A model generated the notes under the pieces. That model was not told the DNA's origin. It saw only the letters and a list, made by a program, of their open reading frames with translations, and ran no database searches. This document shows, one piece after another, positions 31,998 through 44,381 of a stretch of 64,000 bases of DNA. This DNA comes from Microbotryum silenes-acaulis (lineage: Eukaryota > Basidiomycota > Microbotryomycetes > Microbotryales > Microbotryaceae), in the NCBI GenBank assembly GCA_003665825.1, contig QPFY01000007.1:744001-808000 (forward strand). The letters run 5' to 3'. The translations under genes and the position numbers were made by a program. The stretch's first letter is position 1. Each line of letters begins with the position of its first letter.

Positions 31998-34533
31998 TCA
32001 CCGCGCGGTGCCACCGTTAAGGACGAGAGGTATCCCCGCCGTCATGGCGTACTTTTTCAAGCCCAACTTGATCCGCTCCAATTCGTCGCGATTCATCTCC
32101 AACCGCTTGACGAGCTTGCGGACCTCGTCGAGCGTGTACCTGCCTTGCGAAGTCCGCCCCCCTTCCTTACTTGCAAGAATTTGGCGTTCCTGCATCAACG
32201 TATCGTACAGCGCTCGGTAGGACGGATAGGCTTCTTCAAATAGCTGTCGGTGGCGCTCGAACGATGCCGAAGAGGTGATGGTGACGTAGCGATCGGAAGC
32301 GTCGTTCGTGCCGGTCAGACTCGGGGACCGGTCGGACGGATCGAGCGTCGTCGAGGTCGAGGTCGAGGTGGCGACGACTTGGGAGAGCGACGACGATCGC
32401 ACGGGTTGAGCTTTCTGGTTCGAAGACGAGCTTGCTCGAGACAGCGGCGCCGAATCCGAGTTTGGCCGCCCTCGCTCCGGATCCGAGTCGCCGGCTGTCG
32501 GCAGCGCGAGGAGGTCGTGGCTCGAGACGGTCCGTCGCCGCTTAACCAGACTGCCGTTCTTGGTCGCAGGAGGGACCGACAACCCTTTCGATCGATTCGA
32601 GGTAATCTCGCCCGCCCCCGCATTGGACATCGAGGCGGCCGAACTTGCCTCGCCCTCGGACTCGGACGACGACGAGTACCACCGTTCGGACTTGGCGAGG
32701 GCGCGTTTCCGCTTCTTCGCCGTTGACGCCGTCAAGCTCAACGGGGTCGGGGTCGCGACCCGTGACCGCGAGCTCTTGGTTGTCGAAGCGTCGGATCCGA
32801 CCTCGCCCCCCGCTATGGTCACCCTCCGCTTCTTCTTCAACAGCGATCTCGGCTCCTCCTGCGCGACGAACGTCATCTCTTCGTCGATCTCGCCCTCGGC
32901 ATCTTCGTCTTCGTCGTCGTCCTCTTCTCTACCTTGCATGAGCAAAAGGGAAAAGGGGAGCGGTTCATGCTGGTCGTGGCGAGGTTTGGACGCGATCTGT
33001 ACGGCCTCGGCGACTTCGTCCTTGCGCCGTTGTCGCTTCTGTTTTTCCTTCTTTATCGAGTCTTTGCCCTTCAACACGCCTCCGCCTCCCGCGGCGATGG
33101 GTTTTGTTGGAGAGGACGAGGCGATCGAGGCGACGGGTAGCTCCGAAGCGACAGCGGCGGGCGATTCGACCGAGGACAGAGAGGTTCGACCCTTTTGAAC
33201 GCCGCTCGCGCCTGTGCCCGTGCTGGTGGCGGTGCTCGCAGTCGAGTGTTGCAGCAGCGATGACGAGCTCGTGATCGACGACTCGGACGAAGTTGACGAG
33301 TGCTGGCGCGCCGGGGAATCGGCATGCGGAGGAGGAAGGTGGGTCGTCGCGAGCGCCGTCGAAGGTGGGGACACGGCGGCCAGAGAAACGTATTTCTGCT
33401 CGGGTGGTGACCGTTTGGCCGCCGCGGCGGCCGCAACTTGGGCCGGTGTCGCCTTTTGTGCGGCCGCAATCAACCTCGAAGAAGGTCGGATAGCGGGTGA
33501 GGTTGTCGTCGAAGAGAATGCCGAGGTCGAGGCGACGGGGTGCAGCGCCATCGGTACCGCGTTGGTGCTGGCATTGGCCGTCGTATGCCGATTCTTTGAA
33601 TTGGATCGCGACGTCGGAGCGCTCTCGATCAGGACGGCTCTGCAAAATCATGTGACGATCGTGGTCAGCTATGTTGTAGTCTGCCGTCTGCGTTTGATAA
33701 TGACTGGGCAAGGTCGGAAATGTCCGCGGTGATTGGTGGGGAAAGGAGAGGGTTCAAGTCGGCATCGGCGAGCTCGGACGAGCCGAGACTGGACTCGGGA
33801 ATCGAGGAGAAGGCCATGGGGTGCGAGGACGAAGAGGGGCGGGCAAATGCTAACCTTTTCCCTTGCTTCTCCTTCTCCGCGACGGACCGTTGTTCACGTA
33901 GTGCTTGGCTGACGCGGTCGAGGTTGGACGAGGGTTTGAGTGTCGCCTTGTGCGAAACGTCGGCAAAGCGTTCCAGTCGACGCGGGGTCAGGGTCGAGTC
34001 CGAGGTCGTCGCCGATCCGGACTTTGCGCGGGTGTAGCATAGCAGTTCGGTATGGGGTGCCTCTTCGAGCAAGGTGACGGGGTAGGATGCGCCATTGAAC
34101 ATGAACGTCTGTCGAAAGAAGGGGTGTCCGTATAGCGACATGGGAAAGTGTCAGCGCCGGTGAGATATACGCGAAATGGGGCCGGTGGGTGGCCATTGTG
34201 GGCGGGCAGGCAATTAGAGCGACCGCGATCGCGGCGCGAGTGAAGGCGACGTGAACGGAACGGATGGAGCAAGCACATCTCGCATCGTCAAGCCCTTTCC
34301 CCCCGGGAGAGTCCTGTCACAGCAGCTGTAATGAAACTGACCGGATTGGAGCCCAGGTCGATCTGCAGGGTCCCCTTATTGGGTTGGCTTCCTCGGCTCG
34401 CGAGGGCCATGAGTTGCGCGAGCGTCTCCTCGGACAGCCTGAGCGCAATCGCGCGCCGAGGCGGTTGTCCATTCGGTGTCGGGCCCACTTGGACCAGCGA
34501 CGACGAGCTCGTGCCGCCGTCGAGCAGAGCCAT
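31998..34533 (-). CDS. ELL: RNA polymerase II elongation factor ELL-like
   Basis: Three exons (34533-34342, 34108-33705, 33639-31998) give 745 residues. The N-terminus (MALLDGGTSSSSLVQVGP, then ALRLSEETLAQLM and FMFNGASYPVTLLEE, HTELLCYTR) has the look of the ELL N-terminal domain. A long Ser-rich middle with acidic runs and basic KKKRRVTI/KKRKRAL clusters leads to a C-terminal occludin/ELL domain: HRQLFEEAYPSYRALYDTL and YTLDEVRKLVKRLEMNRDE. Intron 2 (33640-33704) is supported by phase: a CA|A junction keeps both frames. The factor suppresses pausing of Pol II. Confidence 0.82.
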
Positions 34534-35433
34534 GCGAGTCGACCTCTTGGGAGCCCCGAAGCACCCTACCCGGTTGGGGTCTGGGTGTCGGTCGATGACC
34601 TTTGCGGTGAGAAGTCGAGGCGAGCTGGGAGTTGGCGGTCGAGCTGCAGTGGAGTGGGTTGGACTGAGCCGCTGTGAGTGAGATCAGAGCTCGAGTTGAA
34701 GGTTCCCCCTCCCGGCGAAGCACGGCGACGGTGACGGTCGCACTCTGTGGACGCTTGGTTGAGCTTAGTCGCACGCGCGCCCAGCCCGGGCTCGCTCGAC
34801 CTGCAGGCCACGACTTTTAGGAGAGTCAAGCGCACAAGAGAGCGGGGAAACGTCAGGAAACGTTTGTCGAAATGAACGGTCTCGAAGCCAAGGAACGTGC
34901 TGTCGACTGTCGACTCTCGAGGCTCGAGCACGGGATAGCGAAGGAGGTTGTCTCGGTTGCTGTTGGTGTTGACCGAGATCCTGGCCGCTGTGCGTGCTCT
35001 CCAGCTGCAAAGAAGGAAACGCTTGGACAGGGCAGCTGACAAGAATGAAATTCAAGTCAGAGCAGCGGCCGTTGCCGACCGAGAATGTGGCGGCCAGCGC
35101 GGCGTCTACGTCAACGTCGATGACCAAGACCTACGAAGGCTCGGCCCTTCCGAGACATCTCACTCAATGCCTGTGAAAGGTCTCTCTCAAAGCTCTGCTC
35201 TAGAACAGAAATCCGAAATTTCACAATTCATTGGGATCCAAGCGCATGCGGGATTTCTTTTTCGCCCGCACCGAATTTTCCGCTCGAGTACCGCCGAGGT
35301 TTTCTGTGAGGAGTGGGGTCGCAAGGTCCCCTCTCGGCAGAAGTGATGAACAACCCTCCCGAGATACGAGATCGTCGCGTGACCAAGAACATCGTATTTC
35401 TTCACTGCATTCACTCCTGGCTACCTTCCTCCT
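34534..35433. other. Intergenic region upstream of ELL
   Basis: 900 nt between the ELL start and the stop of the ABM gene, both on the minus strand. Two minus frames of 120-158 codons overlap here but have scrambled composition and no domain. Possibly ELL 5' UTR and promoter. Nothing else was seen. Confidence 0.35.
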
Positions 35434-36313
35434 CTACTGGGCCTTTTGCCCCGCCTCGAACGAATCTTGATTCGGTTCGGGCACGGGCAACTCCTCCCAC
35501 CGCGTCAGATCCATCGGGCCGTCCAATAAGGGAATCACGTAAGGGTCGAACGTGAGCCAGTAAGGGTTCTGTGCGGTGATATCATAACCCTCAGTTACTT
35601 GTCAGGGCGGCACCTCGGTCACAAACATGGGCCGAAGTGGTTAAAAAACGAGATCGAGATAAGACCGAGATCCGTTGTAAAAATTTGACCATGGTACGAA
35701 CCTCGAGGTGGTATTTTTGAGATGCCTCGTTGACAAATCGCTCAACGATAGCAAACTTCAGAGGGTCCTTGGGATCGCTGTGGAATATAAAGTATATTCG
35801 GGCAGTATATGAACGGGAGGATGGGCCGCCGAGCCGATCGACGTAGATGGGCATGGAGCAGCGGGGTTAGCTTTGGCGGAGCTCAAGAGGCTGAGTCTCC
35901 ACAGAGCTAGTAGAGCGTGCGTACGTACCGGTAAACCAACCATCCTCTGTGAACAAATGTGACGAGGTCCATAGAGCACGATCGCAAGGCATCAGTGAAA
36001 CCGCGTAGATGCAGCTGGACCAAGGTTGAGCAGGCCGATCTGCGAAGCTCCCACTCACAGCTGTTCCTTGTCTGGAGGCAGCAGAAGAAAGTCAATTTGA
36101 TCAGTCCCGCAGAAAGGACATTAGTCGAGGTCTCACACCCCCCTACGGACCTTTGCGATAGACGGTCGCGGCGTCAACGAGCTTCCAGGCGATCTTCTCC
36201 GCACTGTCCAGATCCTTAGCTTTGAGGTGCACGATGATGGTGCTATAGAGGTTCTGCAAATCTGATCAGCTTTGTGCTTTCATCACTGTGGAAGTCGTAG
36301 CTCACTAGACCAT
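35434..36313 (-). CDS. Antibiotic biosynthesis monooxygenase (ABM) domain protein built from microexons
   Basis: Six exons are proposed: 36313-36311 (ATG only), 36253-36151, 36071-36059 (13 nt), 35946-35929 (18 nt), 35777-35702 and 35568-35434, giving 115 residues. Spliced sequence reads MNLYSTIIVHLKAKD, then RKDKEQLGWLVYRDPKDP across both microexons, FAIVERFVNEASQKYHLE, and NPYWLTFDPYVIPLL. This is the ferredoxin-like ABM fold with the usual DP-x-DP and ERF blocks. All internal donors and acceptors are standard and the lengths sum to whole codons. The weak point is the first junction: ATG followed by GTCTAG is a poor donor, so another 5' exon is possible. Function is unknown. Confidence 0.7.
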
Positions 36314-36564
36314 GGCGATCGATGCGGAGACGGGTTAGGCGGGAGATTGTGGCGGAAAGCCAAGAGCTGCGAATGGATGATCGATGTGGGGGGAATCAGT
36401 GGGGGCGCGCTGCCGCAGCAGTTGCACGAACTTCCTGGCCCATCTGAGCAGCTGGCAGCGGACTGGGCAGCTTAGGCTGGGCAACTCTTGAGCTCGCTCA
36501 TCACTCCTTAGTCATTACACCAATCGTACTACTCTTATCTAAACCAAGATAGCGACGAGCTCGT

Positions 36565-39500
36565 TCACGCCGCAAACATGCTAATCGTAGGTCGAAAAGG
36601 GGTATTTCTGATTCGGTCAAGCGCAGGGTAAAACAAGGTGAGCTCCAAATCCACGAATCTCTTCCGGTCCCTTGAACCTCTCCATTCACTTACCCTGGAT
36701 AAACCTTGATCGGGATCGAGCATTCGACCATTTCGTACTTGGCCGGCACCAACACGACACTCGTCTGTTGCACCGCGACGACCTGCGTCCCCCTCGAATG
36801 CGACAAACTCGACGCGTTGCGTTGATGACTACGGAAATCCAGTGTCTTGCCACTCGCCGTGCGTTGCAAAGGACCAGGGGTCGGAGGAGCTTCGGGTGCG
36901 TTCGTGGAGTACAGTACAGGCGCGAAACCTAAGTCGGGGACGGCACGGTACGAGACATGCGAGGCTGAGGTGTCTTTGGGTCCGAGGACGGGCATAAGAT
37001 GCGCGGCTCCGGTCGGTAAGATTGCGGGTGCGGCGGGTAAGGTCAGAGGGACAGTCGGTTCGAAGCCATACGCGAAAGACTTGGATCGAGCATGCGAGCG
37101 ACCTGACCCTCCCGCAAGACCCGATGACGGTGGTGGCGGCGGCGCGGGCGGGGCTCCGCGACCTAAAAAGGTCGAACCCCTCCTCGCGTGCCCCTTGGGC
37201 TGCGTTGCCGGTTTTGCATCGGGGGACGGAGGAACGACGAGGAAAGACAAGCGAACGGACCACTGCAGCTTGACCCCGGACGTGCCAAAATCGGGCGTCG
37301 CGCCCGAAGGGATCGCGAGCGCGAAGCCGACGCGAGCGCAGTCGAGCGTCATTTGGTGGTGCTCCGAGTGCAGGCGGCGTGTCAGGGCTCGGACTTGCGG
37401 TGCCGGCTTGGTCGATATAGAGGTTTCGATCAGTTCGTGGGTCTCGAGTCGAGCCGAGATGCGCAAGACACGGCCTTCGCTCGAGTTGATAACGACCGAG
37501 CCGTTGACGGTCTCGCCAAGTCGGTACGCCGATTTGACGAGCGTCAGTTGCGCGACCATGAAGCCGTCCTTGTTGATATCGTAAGAGACTGTTCCACCAA
37601 CGAACGAGATATCAGCGTATACTCCAACTTCCCGAGACCCAGCCTCGATTCACCTTTCTGAGAGTTCCTTGTCACAATCTCAACCGCGGCCTTGCACCCC
37701 GCCGGTTCCTCCTCCTCCCCCACGCCGACACTCGCCAAAGCTCCGGTATGTGGCGGGACGATGCCCGACACTCCCAATCCATTTCTCCCATTCTCTTTTG
37801 TCGCCTTCGTCACCCCCCTCGAGCTTCCATGTCGATCCAACCGCTCGGGCCGTAGAGCCGGCGACCCTTCCATCGTGACCTCCCCCGCCGGTCGCGTAGG
37901 TCTCAACGTCGGCGACATGCTCGCGTTCGAAACCAATTCCGGCGAAGCGAGTCGTACGGAATCGAGCAAGGTCGTCGCGTAGGCCTCGAATTCGCGTCGA
38001 CCGTTAGAAAGCCGTCGACGGTTCTTGGCTTCGATGACGGTCTCGGTCGTCGTGGGCGTTCGAACGAGCGCTGGTTTGGTCGATGCTGCAAGTGTCGTTT
38101 GCTCGGAGGCTGGAACGACGGCTTGAACCGTCGCTTCGTCGCGGTGGTAGACGATTGGGTTCGTCAAGTCGTAAAAGGGTCGAGCTCCGGTCACTTTGTT
38201 CACCATCGAACGAAGCAACCTCAGTTTTCATAACCCCAATACCGCAGTGGAACCGCCCCAAACTCACCTCCAACATGGTTGTAAATCCTAACGGGGACTC
38301 TAATGACCCGACTGGTCGCCTCCCTCGCCTCGCCCAATTTGGCCGCCATCGAATTGATCCCCCCAATCCTAGTTCGGTTCGTGCCCACGACGAGGTGGTA
38401 AGAGAACTTGATGGATTTACCTCGGAAGGACGGAGGCAAATCGGCCGGGATTCTAATCGAGAAAGTATCTGTTCCACGGCACCCCAGAACCCTCGAGATC
38501 AGCTGCTGCGCTGGCCGTTCTCACGAGGTCTAGGTCCTCTCCACTCACAGCTCTTGGATTCTCCCGGTTCAAGCACGAGATCTACGCCCAGAATGCTCGG
38601 CGGACTCGAAAAAGTCGGGATCGTCTTCTCCTTCAGGCTCTTCTCTTTCCTCTCCTCGAGCGTCTGCGGACCTTGACCCAACGGGCCAGCCTGACCAATG
38701 AGCCCACCCCCACCGACCATTTTCGACTGGGTGTTGCCCAGACCCGACGAAGCAGCATCGTTACCACCCCCCCAGATCCAGGAAGTCCATCCACTTCCTC
38801 GACCCCCCTTACCCTGCGCCGAATCGTTCAACGTTCCCCCACCAACGACCGCTCCCGGCCCCGAGGTCAACTCTTGCTTCAACAAGGTGAATTCACCCGG
38901 TTTTACCAAGGCTTCATCGACTTCGAAAGTACCTTCGAGGTGCGCGAACGACCACAACAAGGAGACCGTCTCGGGTGGGTACGCGAAAGGAGTCGACGAG
39001 GAGATCGAGGCCAGTGGTGACCTGGTAGCGGATGCTGCTGTGTTCGACAGGGCTCGTTTCAGATGAGCGGTGCCCGTTCTCGGAGGGGGTGGCACGACGA
39101 CTCCATCGACGGTCCTTAAAGGGGTTGAGGCCGGACTGTTTGAAAGTGAGACGGAGCTGTTGCTCCCATTCGGAAGGCGATACGTGTGCGACGCCGAAAC
39201 CTCCCGCGTATAAGCTGCTTCCAAGTCCTGTTTGACAAGGTTGTCCATCGTCTCGTTCCTGCCCATACCGTAGAAGCCGTGGCCGGGCAAGGTCGAGCGC
39301 GAGTCGCTCGGGTCGTAGTTCGAGTCCTCGTCCGAGTCGCGATCGGTCGTCGTCACTGCTGCTGCAGCAGCGGCCGACGCTATCCGCTGCAGGTAAGGGT
39401 GTTCGGGCGAGATGGGTCTTGGCCCAGGAACCCCACCTGAGAGGTCTCTGGTCTGCGCTGCAATGTCGTACAGCGGCGACACCGGCGGTGGTAACGCGGG

Positions 39501-40526
39501 ATCATTTCTCCGCAGCGACAAGTTGGGATCGTGAGGTGGGGGTGGGGGATGCTGATGATCAAAGGGGCCGTTCATGGGTGTCGGATGGCGCGAAGGCTGG
39601 GGTGTCAGCTCGCCGCCGTTCGACATGGCGAATAAGTTCGGACTCGATACGGCCATCGACATGGTTCTGGCGTGGCTTGAGCCCGACGGACCGTGTGCCG
39701 GTCTCCGAGGTCCGTTCGAGTAGATTCCGCGCGTCGGAGGTGGCGGCGGCGGCGGCTGCTTTGGGGCCGGAGCTGTTCCAATCAGCCCCTTGCGAGTAGG
39801 TAGTATTACACCCGATAGATTTGAGACGGATCGTGAGAGAGTGTTGCTCATATTGAGACCCGAACTGGAGCGATGGTTGACGGCCCACGGCGGGGCGGGC
39901 GGTGCAGAGAAGCTGCCGAGATTCGGATTCGCACTCGAGCTGGCGGCTTGACTGATCGAGAGATTATGGGCACTGTTGTTGTTGGACGAGGAGAAACTCG
40001 GTCGCTTGTGGTGGGTCGGTCTGGCGACGTAAGAAGGTGGTGCGCCGCCTATGGTTCCCGAGCTGGGGTTGCGCACGGTCGAAGCGACCGAGATTGAACG
40101 ACTGTGTGCACCCGCGGTGGGGAGTGGTCGGCCCCACGAGTCGGAGGGATCCCTCGACGATCCGACAAAGGGTGAAGGGGGCATCTCGTCCGAGTCGAGG
40201 TGCTTGGAGTTGTACTCGGCGAGGCCCAGGTGACTCGCTGAGGGGGGTCGACGGCGGCCCGGGGGCAGCCTACTCGCGGCGGCCGAGGGCTGAAAATCGG
40301 ATTGGACCTCGGATGCGTAAGGGTGGGAGGAAGTCGACGTAGACCAATTCGTGTTGAATACTGCGATAGGTGGTGCCGGGTTCGCAAAGGTGATGGTGCA
40401 CTCGAACAGTTCGCCGGCGAAGAAGGCCGACGCCGACGGCGCGACGGTTACGACCAGCCCTTGCTTGGGAGCCCTGGGGTGTGGTACAAAGAAGACGTCA
40501 GCTCGGTGGCGATGTGGTGCGACCAC
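36565..40526 (-). CDS. RGP1: Rgp1, subunit of the Ric1-Rgp1 GEF for Ypt6/Rab6
   Basis: Five exons (40526-38549, 38468-38268, 38184-37654, 37588-36694, 36607-36565) give 1215 residues. Conserved arrestin-like parts are: SAFFAGELFECTITFANP near the start, then ETVSLLWSFAHLEGTFEVD, SYTFSIRIPADLPPSFRG and KFSYHLVVGTNR, IYNHVGARPFYDLTNPIV, AYRLGETVNGSVVINSSEG, and the end VYPGNTPFRPTISMFAA. Long Ser/Pro-rich inserts separate them, so the protein is much longer than yeast Rgp1. It acts at the Golgi. The exact start is uncertain; an intron could lie just after the first ATG, since PRAPKQGLVVTV begins after a CCCCAG. Confidence 0.85.
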
Positions 40527-41044
40527 ATTTGAATCAGATCAGACAGGCGATCTGGTGCCTGGTGAGATGCCGCTCTACCCGCTACCATCGACGGTAACGG
40601 TCGGGCGAGGGAGCGGATTAGATTGCCACGACACGAGCGAGAGAGCTCGTGGTGGAGAGCAGCCGCAGCTACGAGATGGAGCCAAGGAGAAGCAGAAAGT
40701 AGGGACAAGTACTTGCATCGGGGGTGGCGTGGCCGGCCTGAGTTGGCCTTGGAGGCGAACTGGGAGTAGTGCGAGCAAATAGGCAGTCGGGCGAGTGAGG
40801 GAGAGAGAGGCTCTGGGAGAGGGGCCATCGGCCACGGGGTGATTCCAACTTGAAGCAGGAGCAGGAGTGCATAGACTGATTTTTTCAAGACTCGGAGACT
40901 GCATTCATCCAAAGATTAGAAGTGGATCAAGATATTAATTATTGCACGACAGTCGCTACAGTACAACATGCTTTTCGACCACCACGAAAGCGTAAAAATC
41001 TGCTCCTGCGGTCTTGCTTCTCGTCGTCCGTGTTCGGGCCAGGC
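40527..41044. other. Intergenic region upstream of RGP1, downstream of TFB5
   Basis: 518 nt between two minus-strand genes. It should carry the RGP1 promoter and possibly an extra 5' exon. Overlapping minus frames here are not recognisable. Confidence 0.35.
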
Positions 41045-41438
41045 TTAGAGCTCCAAGCTGACATAGTTGTTCTTCTCGAGTTCGAGTTGGAGCTGCTGCA
41101 ACACGCTCTCGACACTGTCGGTCGCGATGAGGATGTGCGTCTCGTCGAGTTTCTGCACGACGAAGCGCTGACCGCCTTGCGACGCCTCGAGGTCGTCCAA
41201 TTGCAGCAGGATCTCTCGTGCGGCGGGGTCGCTGGTGGGGGGTCAGAAAGCCATAGAGGTGATAGAGGTGAGCGGGAGGCCAACATGATCGCACTCGGAA
41301 TAGGCCGTACCAGGTGACGAGGGTGCCTGGTCGAGTGAACGGGTGGGTGGGGGGAGGAGGATGATGTCAAGTGACCGTGCTCGATCGGATTTGGACAAAA
41401 AGCGAGCGAGACGACGGACCCTTGACAGCTTTGACCAT
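41045..41438 (-). CDS. TFB5: TFIIH subunit Tfb5 / TTDA
   Basis: Three exons (41438-41420, 41326-41311, 41231-41045) give 73 residues, the usual length. Spliced sequence MVKAVKGTLVTCDPAAREIL, then RFVVQKLDETHILI and LELEKNNYVSLEL matches Tfb5/GTF2H5 across its whole length. The middle exon is only 16 nt and encodes part of the first beta strand. Tfb5 stabilises TFIIH for transcription and nucleotide excision repair. The gene is divergent from the HbrB-like gene over about 250 nt. Confidence 0.92.
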
Positions 41439-41687
41439 GGCCACACCAACGTGGCTATCTCATGCAAGGAAGGTGCGCGAGGTGCGCGAGGTGCTTGGTA
41501 GAGTGGCGGCTGGGAGAAGCACAAGCGCTAATCAGGCAGAGTCAGGCGAATTGAAGGCAACTAATAACTGATCGCAGCTGAGCGCGTTCAAACTCGAGCG
41601 CACGGTCATCATCGACTGCTTGCTTGCAGCCTCCTGCTGCAACCTCGTACGTCTACCTCCCCCGGGGTGGGCACAGGTTGCATCTCG

Positions 41688-43744
41688 ATGGATGCCGACC
41701 ATCAGCCCTCGACAAGCTGGCAGGATGACTCGCCGACGATCCGTGCCCGTTCCCGCGCCAGTTCGATGACGACCCTCGGTGGATTGCGACGTGCTGCCGC
41801 CGCTGCCGCCGCTGCCGCCGCCTCCGCCGCCGCCGCTCCTACGGGTCCATCCACCACAGCGGGAGGGGGTGGCGGTCAGCTACAACCGCAGATCCAACTC
41901 TCGCGGGCCTCGTCGGTCAACCGTTCTTCGTCGGGCAAGGCGACACCGTTGCTGCATTCGGGTCAAGCCTCGCCCGCGCCCTCGACGAGGTCCAGCTGGA
42001 TCCGATCCTCGCACCATTCAAGTGGGGCAACCCAGGCTGGCACTCCCGGCCTCGGCATTCTGTCCAAGAGTCCCACGCTCACCTCGCCCTCGGGCACTCC
42101 AACGCCCAGTGCAAGTGCGAGTGTCACGCCCAGTCTGACCTCGCTGCCGACGCTCAAAGCGCTCGAGTCGTACAACGTCAGGAACGTCGCCGCCGCGCTC
42201 GACCATTCAACCCCTGACGCCCTGCGCCACATCGACGATGCGTGGCAGTCCCTCTGTGTGCGCGTTTTGCCCCTCTTGTCAGTTGAAGCAGATTGATAAG
42301 TTTTTTTTTTGTCTATTCTGCGACTAACTAAGCGTGCTCTGCCCCCTCGAGCAGTAACGGAGAAGGGATCCGAGGCCACGTCGAAGACCTCAACGACCTC
42401 GTCATCTCCCGCATTCAACGCACTTTTGCCCGCACCTCGTCCCGCCCCACCGCATCCCATACCCCTTCCTCGAACCTCTCCACCCTCGTCACCGGTCTTC
42501 TCGTCGAGGACCTGGCCGACCTACTCACCACCGGTTTCCTCACCCTCTCGTCCAAACTCTCACCCCCCCATGCCCCACTCCCCGACGACAAGTTCCTCCA
42601 CCGCCTCGACGAGACCTGGGCCTTCTTCTGGTCCGGTCTTTTACCCAACCTCGAAGCCATCTTCTGGCCTCTACGCTGCGACGAGAGGCTCAAAGCCGCC
42701 GTGGGTGGCGATGGGTTCGATCGTCTCCAGGGAGGGAGGACTCGACAGGGCGAAGGTAGGATCGACATTCGCAAGTTCGCCATCATCAGCTTTCGAGATC
42801 AGATCATCTTGCCCGAGGAACCGAGGCTCATGACCCTCTTTCAGAATGGGTCTCCTACGAATGACGACGATGAGGCAGAGCAACAACCTCCGTCAGCACG
42901 GCGGCGACAGCAAGAAGGGGAAGACGGTGCCGATTCCCCCAGCGAGTCGAGGCAGAGTCGATCCGGAGCAAAGCCAGCCTACGTCTCGAACGGAAGGAGC
43001 GTCACCTTTGCCACTTCCTCCCCCTCGTCCTCCCCATCGTCGAGCATCATCACCCCTCGACGACGACAGTTGTTCTCCGTGCTCGCGTCGGTCCTCACCG
43101 CCGACGATCGACAACTCATGGTCGAGACCCTGCTCAAATCCCTTCGCTCGAATCGTCCCGACCGACGAAGATCCCCTCTTTCGCAGCATCGAGTCGACGA
43201 CGATGACGAAGGTCACCGACCCCCCTTCTTCAACCACTCGTCCTCGGCATCGACGATGAACCGCATCAACACCTCGGGTCGAAAGAGTGGGTTCCTCGGC
43301 TCCGTCTACTCGGATGGGCATCGCTCGAATCGGAGGAATGGGGGAGGTGCAGGATCGCAACGACCTCTGTCGAGGGAGGAGGGGGACGGTGGCGATACAC
43401 CGTTCAGTGATCAAACTTCGGATTACTACTTTGACTCCCCCGGCGTACCCCCCTCCCCCGTCGTTCGCGGATCGGAGGAAACTCGATCTGGCTCGACGCC
43501 GATCTCAGCGAACGAACGCATTGACGATCGAACGATCACATCTCGATGGGGAGGAGGACCGACGGCAGGGGGAGGGGGAGGGGCACCCAATCCTCGAGGT
43601 AGCGTGCTCCCTTCCCCTTCGACGTCGAGCCTGAACGAATTTGGTCGATCGGTCACTCAGAGTTTAAGTCAGAGCGATCAGACGGGGACGACGGGTGGAA
43701 CGATCCGAGCTTTCCCCCGAGCGGCGATCCCACCTTTGCGTTGA
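41688..43744 (+). CDS. BIT61: HbrB/Bit61-like TORC2 subunit
   Basis: Two exons (41688-42277 and 42355-43744) give 659 residues from the ATG MDADHQPS. A Ser/Ala-rich N-terminus with an Ala run coded by GCC repeats (about 41795-41837) leads to the HbrB domain: DAWQSLCVRVLPLFNGEGI across the intron, then RGHVEDLNDLVISRIQRTF, WAFFWSGLLPNLEAIFWPL and FAIISFRDQIILP. These are the conserved blocks of HbrB/Bit61/PRR5 (Protor) proteins, which bind Tor2 complex. A long Ser/Arg-rich tail follows. The start may lie further upstream if another exon exists; the 5' sequence before 41688 ends in a CACAG. Confidence 0.85.
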
Positions 43745-44381
43745 GCAATTCATCTTGAGTATCCGGCAGAACGAATTTTCGTCTTGCGTACATGTGTTTT
43801 CCACTCTCTATCTTTGTGAGCCGGTTCGCTTTTGATGTTGTTGTAACAACAGACATCTTTCCAATCAAGCCTTCCTTCCGTACGCGTGCGAAGAAGGTAA
43901 TCGAAATTGTGATTAGCTCTGATAGCTCGCGCCACAACCTCCCTTGCCTTCTATTACTATGGTATCAAGAGACAGTGAGACATTACTGTCAATACTTTGG
44001 TCCCGCCGCCCGGGCGCATGCGTACATCAAGAACAAGTCGGCGTGAATTGCATCTAATCTGTCCTCGCGCTTTTCGGTGGTACAAGGAAGGAAGCAACAA
44101 AGAGAAGAGAACTACAGCTACAAGTACATAAAGAAAGGAACAGGATCTAACTTTTGTCACAAGCTAATTAAGATCTACGGATTTTCCTTTCCTGGGGGCT
44201 AACAAAAAGAACAGGAGGCGACAAAGTTTGCGATTGTTGTAGAATGTATTGTTGTAGAATGTATACGTGTGGGATTGGTTGGATCTAGGTTTGAATTCGA
44301 GTTTGCGAGATGAGATAAACGCAGCCTTGGTAAGATGCAATGGTAGTGATGCCCGTGTCACCATTTCTGGCGCTCGATGGT
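43745..44381. other. Convergent 3' regions of BIT61 and PSP1 genes
   Basis: 637 nt, clearly more AT-rich than the flanking genes. A short direct duplication of TTGTTGTAGAATGTA occurs at about 44233-44261. No gene is supported. Confidence 0.4.

Noticed and set aside
36847..37584. 245-codon plus frame opposite RGP1
   Set aside because: Antisense shadow of conserved RGP1 exon 4; no splice context or recognisable sequence.
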